From contig CANAZK010000010.1 in the NCBI GenBank assembly GCA_947366105.1, forward strand, positions 1-34,512: 34,512 bases of DNA, in the 5' to 3' direction. Made by a program: the position numbers and the translations under genes. The stretch comes from an uncultured Lachnospiraceae bacterium. GTDB lineage: Bacteria > Bacillota > Clostridia > Lachnospirales > Lachnospiraceae. Of the stretch, positions 1-10,601 are shown piece by piece (the first letter of the stretch is position 1; every line of letters begins with the position of its first letter). The notes under the pieces are model-generated. The model was given only the letters and a program-made list of their open reading frames with translations. It ran no database searches and had not been told where the DNA came from.

Positions 1-1327
1 TCAGTTTGTTCGGATCTGACATATTTAAAGAAATCTTATCCTCCCGGTAACTGTTCTTGAGATTTATAACGCCCTCCGCTTTCCTTCCAATACCCGCTTT
101 CACAACGAAGCTTTTTTTAGCATCTTTGATAAGATTTTGAATTCTCTTCCTATCTGCCTGAAGAAGACTTCTGAATTCCCTCTCTTTCTGCGCATCCCAT
201 TCCTCGCGTACAACAACAACCTTATCAAAATCACTTTGAATAATCGAATCCGATAAGCATTTTTTCACACTTTCTCTCAAAACATTAACATCATTCATTC
301 TCATATTAATATCTTCCGGACTCTTTCCATCCTTATATTCAAGACCAAACACAATGACCTGATATACTTTATCTATGGACATGCCTAAAAGCCTTGTACT
401 CCTTTTAATCTCTTCTGCGGAGCAGGCCTCGCCGCTCAAAATACCGTGCAGTAAATCATTTTGGTATTTTTTCTCCATCTCCGCAACCGCATACCTCCTT
501 GAAATCTCATATTGCAGCGCTGAAACGGCTCCTTCTATTGCAATATAGTCCATCACATCCAGCTTCGGACCCATCTCTGTCACAACCAAATACAGCTTCG
601 TTCCCCAAATTTTCTTCATGGTCACAAGATACTGATCCACTTTGCGATCTTCAGCCTCCAAATAAATCCTCTGCTTCATATAACAGTAATTTGAAGCGGC
701 CTCCGGTTCGAACTCATGCGGTCCCTCTACAACCCTGTAATTTTCAGGACTCTTCTTCGTTCTCCCAAGGCACACGCCGTTCTGCTCATACACGGCAGCC
801 GGGTTGCCGAGAAGCTTGTACAATACATGCAGAAATTTCTCAATTCCGTCTTCATGAGATGAAAGCGAGAGAATCAAGGCTTCAAAATTATCGCGGGTTG
901 TCTTAAAATACTTTAGACGCTTCACCTCCTCGCTAAACAATTCCTCCATGATAAGTCTCATAATATCCTTAAAAGAAACGTCAAACGTCACTTCAAGCAT
1001 AGGAATTCCACATTTTTTTGCATACTCTTTAAAAAGCCCGATCTTTTCTTCAGCAGATTCTACGTCGCGCCCTCTTTTAAATATCAACCCACTGATTTTT
1101 TTCCTCTCAAGCTCCCCTATACGCCTTTCAACATCATCAAGACTGTCATATCTAAAAGCATATAATCCTGTGAGCAGAATTTCACCGCCGTTAATAAATT
1201 TAACAATATCCGGCGCCTCGATAATGGTTGCGCCTTTAATTTCATTATCAAGCCCCTCTTCTCCCGCAACTAACTTTACCGGCTGCAGATTCTCCCATTT
1301 AAGCAGTTCTCTTACTATCAAACCCAT
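1..1327 (-). CDS. PucR-family transcriptional regulator (N-terminal and central part; C-terminus lost off the left edge)
   Basis: My minus-strand translation from ATG at 1327 is open to base 1: MGLIVRELLKWENLQPVKLVAGEEGLDNEIKGATIIEAPDIVKFINGGEILLTGLYAFRYDSLDDVERRIGELERKKISGLIFKRGRDV... This resembles the PucR N-terminal domain. GAGGGTG-type RBS upstream. Absent from the ORF track because no stop lies in the window. Confidence 0.85.
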   Translation of the reverse strand, partial: MGLIVRELLKWENLQPVKLVAGEEGLDNEIKGATIIEAPDIVKFINGGEILLTGLYAFRYDSLDDVERRIGELERKKISGLIFKRGRDVESAEEKIGLFKEYAKKCGIPMLEVTFDVSFKDIMRLIMEELFSEEVKRLKYFKTTRDNFEALILSLSSHEDGIEKFLHVLYKLLGNPAAVYEQNGVCLGRTKKSPENYRVVEGPHEFEPEAASNYCYMKQRIYLEAEDRKVDQYLVTMKKIWGTKLYLVVTEMGPKLDVMDYIAIEGAVSALQYEISRRYAVAEMEKKYQNDLLHGILSGEACSAEEIKRSTRLLGMSIDKVYQVIVFGLEYKDGKSPEDINMRMNDVNVLRESVKKCLSDSIIQSDFDKVVVVREEWDAQKEREFRSLLQADRKRIQNLIKDAKKSFVVKAGIGRKAEGVINLKNSYREDKISLNMSDPNKL

Positions 1328-1480
1328 TTTGTCACCCTCATCCAATCCTAGAATATTGCCTTGTATTATATCATCATTTTCCATAAATAACCATGTGAAA
1401 AATCATTTCCCCGAGGGTCACCTAAAAAGTTATAAAATCTATGTTCTTTTCTAATTTTTTTACCTCATGTCCAGGTTTCC

Positions 1481-1509
1481 TTTACGTTTATTTCCCACTG
1501 CTCTATAAT
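1481..1509 (+). promoter_or_regulatory. Candidate sigma-A promoter for GH43 gene (TTTACG - 17 nt - TATAAT)
   Basis: TTTACG at 1481-1486, 17-nt spacer, perfect TATAAT at 1504-1509, about 48 nt upstream of the start codon. Confidence 0.5.
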
Positions 1510-1556
1510 ACAATACAGAACAGTTTATTAAACAAAAAGGAGATGATTTCCAAGGT

Positions 1557-3689
1557 ATGAACTATCAGACACACAACTCCGATTCCCTCGCTTCTGTCTG
1601 GATTGCAGATAACGGGGATGGAACTTACACAAACAATGTACTGTGGGCAGACTTTCCCGATACCGATATCATCCGTGTAGAAGACACTTATTACCTTATT
1701 TCTACAAGCATGCACCTGTTTCCAGGGGCGCCGGTTCTAAGTTCCAAAGACCTCGTCCACTGGCATTTTGAAAGCTATGCTCTTCCTTATGACCAGGTAC
1801 TTTCCTTGGCAAACCGGGAACACGCAATGGATCTGCAGCAGGGACATATTTACGATATGGGCGCTTGGGCAGGAAGTATCCGATATCACTCCAAACTACA
1901 TAAATTTTACTACCTCGTAAATATGCAGGATGGAACTCCCGAGGAATATGCTGTCCTCAGTGTTTCCGATACTGCCCGCGGTCCCTGGACGCTTTACCGG
2001 CTAAGTCAGAGATTATATGATCCCGGACTGCTTTTTGATGAGGATGGAACCGCTTATGTCATTCACGGACAGGGGCAGCTCTACCTGACACGCTTAAAGC
2101 TTGTAGACCTGGACACAGGAGAATACGCGGTTGATGAGACATTTGCCGATGCAGATGAGAATGGATGCCGCAACAAACCTTTTTACAATTATTCCGGCGG
2201 ATATTATAACGAGGGGTCCCATGCCTATAAGATAAACGGCATTTATTACATACTGACTACTCCGACATGGGGAAATACGGGCACTAAAAAAGAGATTTGT
2301 ATACAGACAAAAGATCTGATTCATGGTCCTTACGCAGTCCGTGATATCCATTCCGGTTTTATGAATTTTGGCGAAAACGGCATTCACCAGGGCGGCATCG
2401 TCGATGTTCCATTGAAAGACGGGACAACAGAATGGTGGTCTATTATTTTCCAAGACCGACACAAACTTGGACGTACTCCTACTTTGCAGCCTGTATTTTG
2501 GGAAATGGACAATGACGGACTCTTATGGCCAATGATCGGCGCAAAAGGCAAAAATGGCTGCCTGTCCGTTTCTACGTTTCAAAAGCCATTCATAGAAACC
2601 GGAATTACTAATATTTCTACCGTACAGATAGCTTATAGAGACGACTTTTCGTCAGACACACTTGATTTATGCTGGCAATGGAATCACATTCCAAACGACA
2701 AGAAGTGGAGTCTCTCCCAAAGACCCGGATATCTGCGGCTCTATACCGCTACTGTCACAGAAGATTTTTCCAAATCACAGAACACATTACGCCAGCGCGT
2801 CATCGGTCCGGAAAGCTCGGCAGCAATTAAACTTGAGCTCTCCCATATGACTTGCGGAGACCTTGCCGGACTTGCCGTACATCAGCAGGAATATAACTAT
2901 ATCGGCGTACAATGTATCTCCGAAAGCGGAGAAAAGAAACTCCTAATCAACGACCGCGGTACGGAAGTCCTTTCCCAAATACTTCCATCCCACACGAACA
3001 CGCTTTGGCTTTGCGCCTCCGCAGTCCGGATGGAATACCGCAGTACATTTTCTTATAGTTTGGACGGCATACACTACCAAAACTTTGGGGACGTCTACGA
3101 AATGCACTATGGAGATTACGTTGGCATGGGCTATGGCATTTTTCATTTTGCCACAAAAGCACTTGGCGGATACGTAGACCTTGATTGGTTTGAACTTACC
3201 ACAAACACTCCAAACCATAATTTAAAACCTTTCGGGACACAAATCGAAGCCGAACATTATGACAATCAAAAATACGAGTTGTATGAAGGACAGGAACCAC
3301 AGTACGTGAATAATCCTCTGACTACATGGACTTCCGATATCCATCAAACAGAAATTCTGACTAAATGGGGCAGCGCTTACGATTTGGCAGTCTCCAATCT
3401 CCATAACGGAGACTGGGTACAATATAACAGAATTGATCTTGGTGATGGCGCCAGCGAGGTGATTATCCGGGCTTCTTCTACCATTTCCGGCGGACGGCTC
3501 GAATTTCGGGAAGATACTTTGGAGGGCAGATTACTTGCATCCGTCACACTTCCAAATACAGGAGGAGAAGAATGTTTCCAGAATCTGTATGCCAAAACAG
3601 ATCCTTCCCTTACCGGAATCCGGAAACTGTTCCTCATCTATTACGGAACCGATAACACTTGCCGGGTCAATTGGTTTTTATTTCATTAG
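1557..3689 (+). CDS. Glycoside hydrolase family 43 (beta-xylosidase/alpha-L-arabinofuranosidase type) with C-terminal beta-sandwich and CBM6-like domain; no signal peptide
   Basis: GH43 motifs WADFPDTDIIRVEDTYYLISTS, LYDPGLLFDEDGTAYV and YNEGSHAYKINGIYY; C-terminal IEAEHYDNQ...NGDWVQYNRIDLG...VNWFLF is CBM6-like. Confidence 0.88.
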   Translation: MNYQTHNSDSLASVWIADNGDGTYTNNVLWADFPDTDIIRVEDTYYLISTSMHLFPGAPVLSSKDLVHWHFESYALPYDQVLSLANREHAMDLQQGHIYDMGAWAGSIRYHSKLHKFYYLVNMQDGTPEEYAVLSVSDTARGPWTLYRLSQRLYDPGLLFDEDGTAYVIHGQGQLYLTRLKLVDLDTGEYAVDETFADADENGCRNKPFYNYSGGYYNEGSHAYKINGIYYILTTPTWGNTGTKKEICIQTKDLIHGPYAVRDIHSGFMNFGENGIHQGGIVDVPLKDGTTEWWSIIFQDRHKLGRTPTLQPVFWEMDNDGLLWPMIGAKGKNGCLSVSTFQKPFIETGITNISTVQIAYRDDFSSDTLDLCWQWNHIPNDKKWSLSQRPGYLRLYTATVTEDFSKSQNTLRQRVIGPESSAAIKLELSHMTCGDLAGLAVHQQEYNYIGVQCISESGEKKLLINDRGTEVLSQILPSHTNTLWLCASAVRMEYRSTFSYSLDGIHYQNFGDVYEMHYGDYVGMGYGIFHFATKALGGYVDLDWFELTTNTPNHNLKPFGTQIEAEHYDNQKYELYEGQEPQYVNNPLTTWTSDIHQTEILTKWGSAYDLAVSNLHNGDWVQYNRIDLGDGASEVIIRASSTISGGRLEFREDTLEGRLLASVTLPNTGGEECFQNLYAKTDPSLTGIRKLFLIYYGTDNTCRVNWFLFH

Positions 3690-3706
3690 AAAGGATAAAT
3701 CACTAT

Positions 3707-4333
3707 ATGAAAAATATTTTTAATATAGACAATAAATTCTTTACCTTTATGTCAAAAGCAGCGGACATAATGATACTTAACATGCTGTTTATACTGACTT
3801 CGCTTCCGATTATTACAATCGGGACTTCCCTCACAGCGCTGTATTCCGTATCTTTGAAACAAAGCGCCGGAACTTCCGCCTATGTTGCGAAAGAATACTT
3901 TCATGCATGGAAAGAAAATTTCAGACAGAGTACCATCTTATGGGTTGGTTCCCTGTCCGCTTTTATCCTGCTATGTCTGAACCTAGCATTAAAAGTAGAC
4001 GGAACGTTTTATTTCTTTATGCGTTTTATGATGTTTCTTTCTTTAGTGTTATATATCATGGTTACACTCTACGCGTTTCCGCTGCTTGCAAAGTTTGAAA
4101 ATACATTAAAACATACAATTGTCAATGCGTTTTTAATGTCCATCCGACATTTTTTCACAACTTGTACCCTATTTGGAACGGCAGCACTTTTTCTTTTCAT
4201 TACCGTTGCTTATCCGTCCATGATTAAACTGACTTCTATGGCATGGTTTTTATTCTTCTTCGCAATCATTGCAAGAATTCAGGCAACCTTGTTAGACAAA
4301 ATTTTTAACCGATATCTTTCTCAATTTGAATAG
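3707..4333 (+). CDS. DUF624 (YesL-like) multi-pass membrane protein
   Basis: MKNIFNIDNKFFTFMSKAADIMILNMLFILTSLPIITIGTSLTALYSV is typical of YesL/DUF624; GAAAGGAT RBS upstream; ATG at 3707 preferred over the ORF-track start at 3659. Confidence 0.85.
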   Translation: MKNIFNIDNKFFTFMSKAADIMILNMLFILTSLPIITIGTSLTALYSVSLKQSAGTSAYVAKEYFHAWKENFRQSTILWVGSLSAFILLCLNLALKVDGTFYFFMRFMMFLSLVLYIMVTLYAFPLLAKFENTLKHTIVNAFLMSIRHFFTTCTLFGTAALFLFITVAYPSMIKLTSMAWFLFFFAIIARIQATLLDKIFNRYLSQFE

Positions 4334-4335
4334 GC

Positions 4336-4381
4336 AAAAGAAAGGATGAAACACTTTGTAACACGTTTCATCCTTTCTTTT
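4336..4381. terminator. Bidirectional intrinsic terminator between convergent DUF624 and GH35 genes
   Basis: Perfect 17-bp inverted repeat AAAAGAAAGGATGAAAC (4336-4352) / GTTTCATCCTTTCTTTT (4365-4381), 12-nt loop, A/T tracts on both sides. Confidence 0.85.
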
Positions 4382-4400
4382 CCATCATATTCACCTTCTC

Positions 4401-6146
4401 CTATCCTAATTTCGGTTCGTCCATCAGACGAATCGTGTCTGCTGCTTTTCCGTCTGTCTCGAACAAGACAATCTCATTTTCTCCTTTCCGTAACATCGGT
4501 CCCGGGATATAAAGCCTTCTCTGCGGCCCCTCATCCCAAAATCGCCCAATGTTTCTTCCATTCACGAAAGCCACGCCTTTTCCGAATCCCTCCAAATCAA
4601 GGAACGTATCTCCTGTTTCATCTGCCCGGAATGCAAATTTATAAAATGCAGGCATTCCTTCCTGATATCCGCGGGAATAATCCACCTTTTCCACATTGTC
4701 TAACGGAAGGGAATACATATCCCATCCCATATGGAATGTCCCGTTAATTAGCACACCCTGCGTAATTCCCTTTTTCTGAAGCTCGATTTCCGGACCATAA
4801 TTGACCCTTCCCATATTTTCCATAAGGATGTCCAAAGAACCGCTCTCTTCCTTTAAAGTAAAGCCGTCTCTTCTGTCCATCTCATCGTCATCGCGAATCT
4901 CCACTTGTCTGCCATCCGCAAAAATAATTGCACGATCCATGCCGCCGCGGATTTTGCAGGAGCCAATTTCTTTCCCTCTCGTAATCGTACTTCTGTAAAG
5001 TACATATCCATAATTCTGTCCCAGCTCTTCCATAGATAACGGCATCGCATCGCGAACCGGAGAGGATAACGTATCAAGTGTTTCAAACAGACCCGCCTTT
5101 ACCCGAAGAGAAATCTCCCCATACGCCTTTCTTACAATCGGCGTTGTAAATTCCACTTTCGGAATCTCTCGGAATTTGGAAATCACTTTCTGGAATTCCA
5201 GATATTTTTGCGTAATCCGTCCGTCTTCTGTAAGCGGCGCATCATAATCATAAGAGGTTACATCTGCACCGATTTTATCATCATAATTAGAACCATTCAT
5301 AAAACCTAAATTGGTTCCGCCATGGAACATATAAAAATTCACATGTCCTCTCTCCAGCATTTCCTCTAGAGATTTTTTATGTTCTGCATAATCCACCACA
5401 CTGTGGTCTTTCATCTTCCAATGATCAAACCAGCCTACCCAGAACTCCATGCACATTAAAGGCTGGTCGCCGATGATTTTCTTCACCTCCTCAAAACGCT
5501 CTTTGCCTTTGGAGCCAAAGTTTGCAGTTCTCCATGCTCCCTCCAGATATCCATCATCCATGTACTGTCTGCCAGGTCCATCCGATGTAACAAAAGGAAT
5601 CGTAATACCTCTTCCTGCCATCATATCTTTCAGCGCCTGCAAATACTCTTTATCATTTCCATAGGAACCATACTCATTTTCAATCTGAAGCATGAGAACC
5701 GGTCCTCCCTTTGTAATCTGATATGGGGCAATCAACGGAATCAGTTTATCATAATAACGCGCAACGCAGTTTAAATATACTTTGTTGTAACAGCGCAGCC
5801 GAATTCCCTGTTTTGTCAAAAGCCATGCCGGGAAACCGCCGAACTCCCACTCCGCACAGATATACGGGGATGGACGTAAAATAACATATAATCCCAATTC
5901 CTGTGCAATCTCAATAAATTTGCAAAGATCTGCACCGCCCTCAAAGCAGAATTCACCTTCTCTTGGTTCATGGACATTCCACGCCACATAGGTCTCAACC
6001 GTATTACAGCCCATTGCCTTTAATTTTTCCAAACGATCCCTCCAGTATTCCGGTACCACACGGAAATAATGAATACTTCCGGAAATAATCTGAAATCTTT
6101 CCCCATTCATGTAAATCTCATCTTTTATTTCAAATATATTCTGCAT
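4401..6146 (-). CDS. Glycoside hydrolase family 35 beta-galactosidase
   Basis: MQNIFEIKDEIYMNGERFQIISGSIHYFRVVPEYWRDRLEKLKAMGCNTVETYVAWNVHEP; acid/base QIENEYGSYG; nucleophile region CMEFWVGWFDHW. Start at 6146 has GGAGAAAGGA RBS; the longer track ORF would run into the GH2 gene. Confidence 0.93.
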   Translation of the reverse strand: MQNIFEIKDEIYMNGERFQIISGSIHYFRVVPEYWRDRLEKLKAMGCNTVETYVAWNVHEPREGEFCFEGGADLCKFIEIAQELGLYVILRPSPYICAEWEFGGFPAWLLTKQGIRLRCYNKVYLNCVARYYDKLIPLIAPYQITKGGPVLMLQIENEYGSYGNDKEYLQALKDMMAGRGITIPFVTSDGPGRQYMDDGYLEGAWRTANFGSKGKERFEEVKKIIGDQPLMCMEFWVGWFDHWKMKDHSVVDYAEHKKSLEEMLERGHVNFYMFHGGTNLGFMNGSNYDDKIGADVTSYDYDAPLTEDGRITQKYLEFQKVISKFREIPKVEFTTPIVRKAYGEISLRVKAGLFETLDTLSSPVRDAMPLSMEELGQNYGYVLYRSTITRGKEIGSCKIRGGMDRAIIFADGRQVEIRDDDEMDRRDGFTLKEESGSLDILMENMGRVNYGPEIELQKKGITQGVLINGTFHMGWDMYSLPLDNVEKVDYSRGYQEGMPAFYKFAFRADETGDTFLDLEGFGKGVAFVNGRNIGRFWDEGPQRRLYIPGPMLRKGENEIVLFETDGKAADTIRLMDEPKLG

Positions 6147-6165
6147 GTCCTTTCTCCTGTCAAAT

Positions 6166-9100
6166 TTAAAAATATATACGGTAAACCCGCACGCCTTTTC
6201 CCGAAGCCGATTGTACCTGTATTTCCACTGTTCCATCACAAGTTTCCCACCATACAGTAATTGGTGTCACAGAAATGATTCTATGGTCTTTCGGGTGTTC
6301 TACTACCTTACCGTCAACACGCACCTCTGCCTTTTCATCAAAAGCCAGCGCCTGTATCTTCAATTCTTCCTGCTTTGGAAGTCTGTATTCCAAACATTCC
6401 GGAGCAAATTCAAGATCATTGTTCTTCACCACAATACCGGAAAGCGCATACTCATTGACTGAATCCACTCCAAAGTCCTCATAAATCTCGAACTGCTGAA
6501 TCCCCGCACAAAGTCTTCCATCTACCTGCAGAAATCTGACTTTCACATATCGCACGTTTTGCGCAGTAAAATAATCCAGCACACCATTTGACCACGAAGT
6601 CCTCCGATTCTCCGCCCGCTTCTCCCAGTGCGCTCCATCCAAAGAAGTATAAATCTCATATTCATAAAACGTGCAGTCTGAACCCATCTGTCCTCCGACA
6701 AAGACTTTCGCATTACGCACATGATGCACACCGCCCAAGTCTACCTGCCATTCCTGAAATCCTTCTCTCGGATTCTTCCCAAACCAAATTCCGTCATTCC
6801 ACACATCCTGTGCGCATTCCGGATTCACAGATGCCGTTGCTGTTTTTCCAAAAGCAATATTTTCAGAAAGCTCTGTCTCTTTCTTGGCGAGCTTTTCTTC
6901 CCACAGATACGGAGACAACAATACAACCTCTGTCGGGACTTCCGCCCGGAATTCAATACGCATTTCTTTCGCGCCCTCTACGCAAAGCTTAACATCTGCG
7001 ACTTTTCCTCTATATCGTAACACATCATCCAAATAAAAGAAAAGCTCTGCTTCTCTGTCTCCGCTTAATACTTTATATCCGGTCTGAAAATACGTCTCGC
7101 CTCTTAACTTCCATACAGTAGTTCCTTTCAGGAGGATACTTTCAGGATACTGTTCGCCGTCTGCCTCCGCCTTAGAAAGCGCTCTCGCATCTCCTGTCCA
7201 CTCATGGCTTAACAAATTGAATCTTCCCTTACACAAGGTATCTGTTCCAGCAAAAACGTTTCCATCGATTCCACCTCTTTCAGACGGTTGAAGTTCGAGT
7301 TCTGTCTCCCCTTCCAAAAGCCCTTTTCCGGATGCGCATACAGTAATCTTTCCTGAAGTGTGCCCGCTTCTTATGTAGGCAGATGCAATTCCCGCCTCCG
7401 CCCACGCCGGATTGGTTCCGGCCAGCAGATTTCCATCCCCGACGATCCGGGCATCCCCCTCGATTGTGAAGAAAATCTTCTGTTCTGCATCTGTACAAAG
7501 CACACCCTGTTCATCCAAAATCTCTGCCCGGACAAGTACCAAATCATTTCCGTCCGCATGAACCGGAACTCCAAGTGTATCCACCGATACTCGCAGATGA
7601 TGAGGTTCTCCCGCTGTTTTCCTTACATCCTCTGCAAGAAGATTTTCTTCGGAACCATATCCCCTCGCCCTCAAAAGTGTTCCTGTTTCATATGGAACAG
7701 AGGCAAAGTAAAATGGCGGATGCGGTAAATATGCGGCATTCTCTTCCTTATACGGAACCTCTTCTTTTTCCCACAGGACTTCCCCCTGACGTTCCACTGT
7801 CAAAACGACTTTCGCCACATTGCTATACACATAGATTTCTCTATATGCATCCGAACCGATTGTCACCGGCTTATCACTTTTATCTAAAGAAGGCGCATGC
7901 TTGGTCCACTCGCTTGCAATATAAAGAATCGTCCGTTCTTCCTGCTGGCTTGCATATGCCCAATACGCAGTCTTCGGTATACGGTATCCGTCCCAGATTC
8001 CACACGGAGACATAAGACTTCCCGCACCGCGGCTGTCTATCCCTGTCCAGATTGCAGCGCCGACAAATGCCGGATTCTCACTCCGTATCTGATAGCACCT
8101 TGCCAGACTGTAATCCTCCGGCAGATTTCTAAATAACATCTGATTCGCTTTCACAAGATTTCTCGCCTCTCCATGCGGATAGAATCCATCTGTAGTTCCT
8201 CTTGTTACTCTCCGGGAATGAAAATCACCATAATATTCAATATAGCAGTCTGTATATTCTCTTAAGAACATCACTGCTTTTTCCGTCTTCTCAAGAGGAT
8301 CCTGAAATCCATATATGAAATCAGCCTCACAGTCAATTCCATTCGCTTCCGGTCTTGCATCATATCCATAACTCTCTGCCGCTATTTTTGCAGACTTCTG
8401 CTCTGCAAGTGCAGTAAGCGCAGATTTTCTGGAAAAGCCATACGGAACATGGTACGTCTCATTCAACACTGTTTCGTACGCAAGAACGCAAGGGTGATTC
8501 CTGTCTCTCCGCACCATCTGGCGGATATTCTCCCACACTCTTGCTGAAAATGGTTCCGGCTGATCCGTCGGATACCACTGCCATCCAGGCGTTGCTTCAA
8601 ATACAAGAATCCCCAGCTCATCACATGCATCCAAAAATGCTTCTGACATCGGATAATGGGCTGCTCGTACTACCTTAAAACCTGCTTCCTTAATCAGAAT
8701 TGCATCTCTTCTCTGCATAGATGCAGGCGCTGCATTTCCGATAACCGGATAATCCTGATGGCGGTTCACCCCGGATAAGAAAGGCTGTACTTCACCGTTA
8801 ATGAGAAGTCCCTTTTCCCTATCCACTTCAATTTCCCGGATTCCAAACCGGGTTGTTTTTTGTTCTGTTACTGTTCCTCCAACCGAAATTGTAACCCGAA
8901 ATGTATAGAGAACCGGTGCACTAAGATTCCAAAGCGAAGGTTTGTCTATCTTAAATTCAGCCAATACATCCTGCACCGAATTTGCCGCAAGAGAAATACT
9001 TTGTTCGTCTTTTTCCACGACTGTTTTTACTCTATCTAACACTTCACATAGAACGGTAATCTGTTCTTCCGTATTTCTAGTAGAACGCACCTGTACTTTT

Positions 9101-9690
9101 GCAGAAATCTCAGCCTCTTCTTTGGAGACCTTGGGATATTCCAGTATAATGCCTCCGCCTCTTTCTACATTTTCATAGAGCGGATCTGTCACAAAAATAT
9201 CCTCTGCCACATCCAGCCATACGTCCCGGTACATTCCTCCAAAATAAGTGAAATCCAACAAGTCCTGCGGTTTCCCGGGTGGAACCTGTCCATTGTCCTC
9301 ATTATTTGTCCGCACAACAAGAACATTATCCCTTCCGTCAAAATATGCCGCATCACTTAAGCAGACAACGAACGGAAGGTACCCACCATAATTTGTATGT
9401 AAGAGAACTCCGTTTAACCAAACATCTGTCACTCCCATTACTGCATCAAATGTCATATACAGATTCTTATATTTCATTTCTTCCGGAAATTCAAAATATC
9501 TTACATAAGTCCCGATTCCCTGTGCCGTTGTTACGCCCCGTTTTGCATACGGTTCCAGCCGGAATGTATGCGGAACAGTCACTTCCTGCCAATTGGAAGG
9601 CCACAGCCCGGGGGCTTTCTCCCCCAAACATTCCGCAGCATCCTCATCAATAAAATACCATCCCTGATGTAATCTCCATCTTTCTCTCAT
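6166..9690 (-). CDS. Glycoside hydrolase family 2 (beta-galactosidase-like) with C-terminal F5/8 type C (discoidin-like) domain
   Basis: GH2 jelly-roll, Ig-like and TIM-barrel motifs (GVNRHQDYPVIGNAAPASMQRRDAILIKEAGFKVVRAAHYP; acid/base LNETYH); F5/8C-like NIAFGKTATASVNPECAQDVWNDG...WQVDLGGVHHVRNAKVFV. Confidence 0.9.
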   Translation of the reverse strand: MRERWRLHQGWYFIDEDAAECLGEKAPGLWPSNWQEVTVPHTFRLEPYAKRGVTTAQGIGTYVRYFEFPEEMKYKNLYMTFDAVMGVTDVWLNGVLLHTNYGGYLPFVVCLSDAAYFDGRDNVLVVRTNNEDNGQVPPGKPQDLLDFTYFGGMYRDVWLDVAEDIFVTDPLYENVERGGGIILEYPKVSKEEAEISAKVQVRSTRNTEEQITVLCEVLDRVKTVVEKDEQSISLAANSVQDVLAEFKIDKPSLWNLSAPVLYTFRVTISVGGTVTEQKTTRFGIREIEVDREKGLLINGEVQPFLSGVNRHQDYPVIGNAAPASMQRRDAILIKEAGFKVVRAAHYPMSEAFLDACDELGILVFEATPGWQWYPTDQPEPFSARVWENIRQMVRRDRNHPCVLAYETVLNETYHVPYGFSRKSALTALAEQKSAKIAAESYGYDARPEANGIDCEADFIYGFQDPLEKTEKAVMFLREYTDCYIEYYGDFHSRRVTRGTTDGFYPHGEARNLVKANQMLFRNLPEDYSLARCYQIRSENPAFVGAAIWTGIDSRGAGSLMSPCGIWDGYRIPKTAYWAYASQQEERTILYIASEWTKHAPSLDKSDKPVTIGSDAYREIYVYSNVAKVVLTVERQGEVLWEKEEVPYKEENAAYLPHPPFYFASVPYETGTLLRARGYGSEENLLAEDVRKTAGEPHHLRVSVDTLGVPVHADGNDLVLVRAEILDEQGVLCTDAEQKIFFTIEGDARIVGDGNLLAGTNPAWAEAGIASAYIRSGHTSGKITVCASGKGLLEGETELELQPSERGGIDGNVFAGTDTLCKGRFNLLSHEWTGDARALSKAEADGEQYPESILLKGTTVWKLRGETYFQTGYKVLSGDREAELFFYLDDVLRYRGKVADVKLCVEGAKEMRIEFRAEVPTEVVLLSPYLWEEKLAKKETELSENIAFGKTATASVNPECAQDVWNDGIWFGKNPREGFQEWQVDLGGVHHVRNAKVFVGGQMGSDCTFYEYEIYTSLDGAHWEKRAENRRTSWSNGVLDYFTAQNVRYVKVRFLQVDGRLCAGIQQFEIYEDFGVDSVNEYALSGIVVKNNDLEFAPECLEYRLPKQEELKIQALAFDEKAEVRVDGKVVEHPKDHRIISVTPITVWWETCDGTVEIQVQSASGKGVRVYRIYF

Positions 9691-9693
9691 ATT

Positions 9694-10587
9694 CTAACCC
9701 TTTACACTTCCAAGCACCAAACCTTTGGTGAAATATTTTTGCAAAAACGGATAAATGACCATAACCGGAATTGTTCCCAAGAACAACTGTGCCGCACGTC
9801 CTGTTCTTTCGTTCAAGTGCGCCATCATCGCAGCCATGTCTCCATTTCGTCCCTGTTGAATCATCCTACTAAAATTCTGCAACAATGTTTGCAGATAAGT
9901 CTGTAACGGATAATTATTAATGTTATCCATATATATCAGTCCCGAAAACCAGTCGTTCCAATGTGCCACAATACAAAACAGACCTACCGTTGCAAGTGCA
10001 GGTTTCAACACCGGCAGTAGTACCCTGACAAGAATCTGGATTGGACTTGCACCGTCAATAGCCGCCGCCTCTTCCATTTCCTCCGGAAGTTCCCGCATAA
10101 AGTTCATCAACACAATCATATTATACACCGGAAGTGCTCCCGGAAGAACCAATGCCCAAATCGTATCCTTTAAGCCCAATGATGTTACAACAAGATACGT
10201 CGGAATCATTCCTCCACTCACTAACATTGTGATCATAAAAAATACCATATAAATGTTTCTGCCTGCAACCTGCTTTTTTGTCTTAGAAAGCGGATATGCT
10301 GTAAGAATCATTAATACAAGATTAATTCCAACCCCTAAAATTACCCTCTCAAACGATATCAGCATCGAATGTATAAATCTCCCTCCTGTCAATGCAAACT
10401 CATAAGAAGCCACATTGAAATCAATTGGAAGAAATCCTACTTTTCCCGCCGAAACAGCCGTTGCAGAACTAAAAGATACCGCAAGTAAATGTATAAACGG
10501 AAGAACACAGGTCATTGAAATAATAATTAACAGTATAATATTAACGATATTAAATATCTTCCTTCCTTTTGATTTATATAAATTCAT
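9694..10587 (-). CDS. Carbohydrate ABC transporter permease (LplC/YtcP type)
   Basis: EAA loop EEMEEAAAIDGASPIQILVRVLLPVLKPALATVGLF; ends with YPFLQKYFTKGLVLGSVKG. Confidence 0.92.
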   Translation of the reverse strand: MNLYKSKGRKIFNIVNIILLIIISMTCVLPFIHLLAVSFSSATAVSAGKVGFLPIDFNVASYEFALTGGRFIHSMLISFERVILGVGINLVLMILTAYPLSKTKKQVAGRNIYMVFFMITMLVSGGMIPTYLVVTSLGLKDTIWALVLPGALPVYNMIVLMNFMRELPEEMEEAAAIDGASPIQILVRVLLPVLKPALATVGLFCIVAHWNDWFSGLIYMDNINNYPLQTYLQTLLQNFSRMIQQGRNGDMAAMMAHLNERTGRAAQLFLGTIPVMVIYPFLQKYFTKGLVLGSVKG

Positions 10588-10601
10588 TTCCTTCTTCCTC
10601 C

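Noticed and set aside
499-906. Plus-strand ORFs 499-906 and 948-1454
   Set aside because: They lie antisense to the continuous PucR-like minus-strand frame and have no protein-like features.
1543-1560. Tiny upstream ORF ATGATTTCCAAGGTATGA (MISKV) overlapping the GH43 start as ATGA
   Set aside because: The SD-like GGAG directly abuts its ATG, so initiation there is unlikely; probably chance.
7575-8015. Long plus-strand ORFs antisense to GH2 (7575-8015, 9279-9653, 6588-6992)
   Set aside because: Shadow ORFs opposite a well-supported GH2 gene; low-complexity translations, no family motif or RBS.
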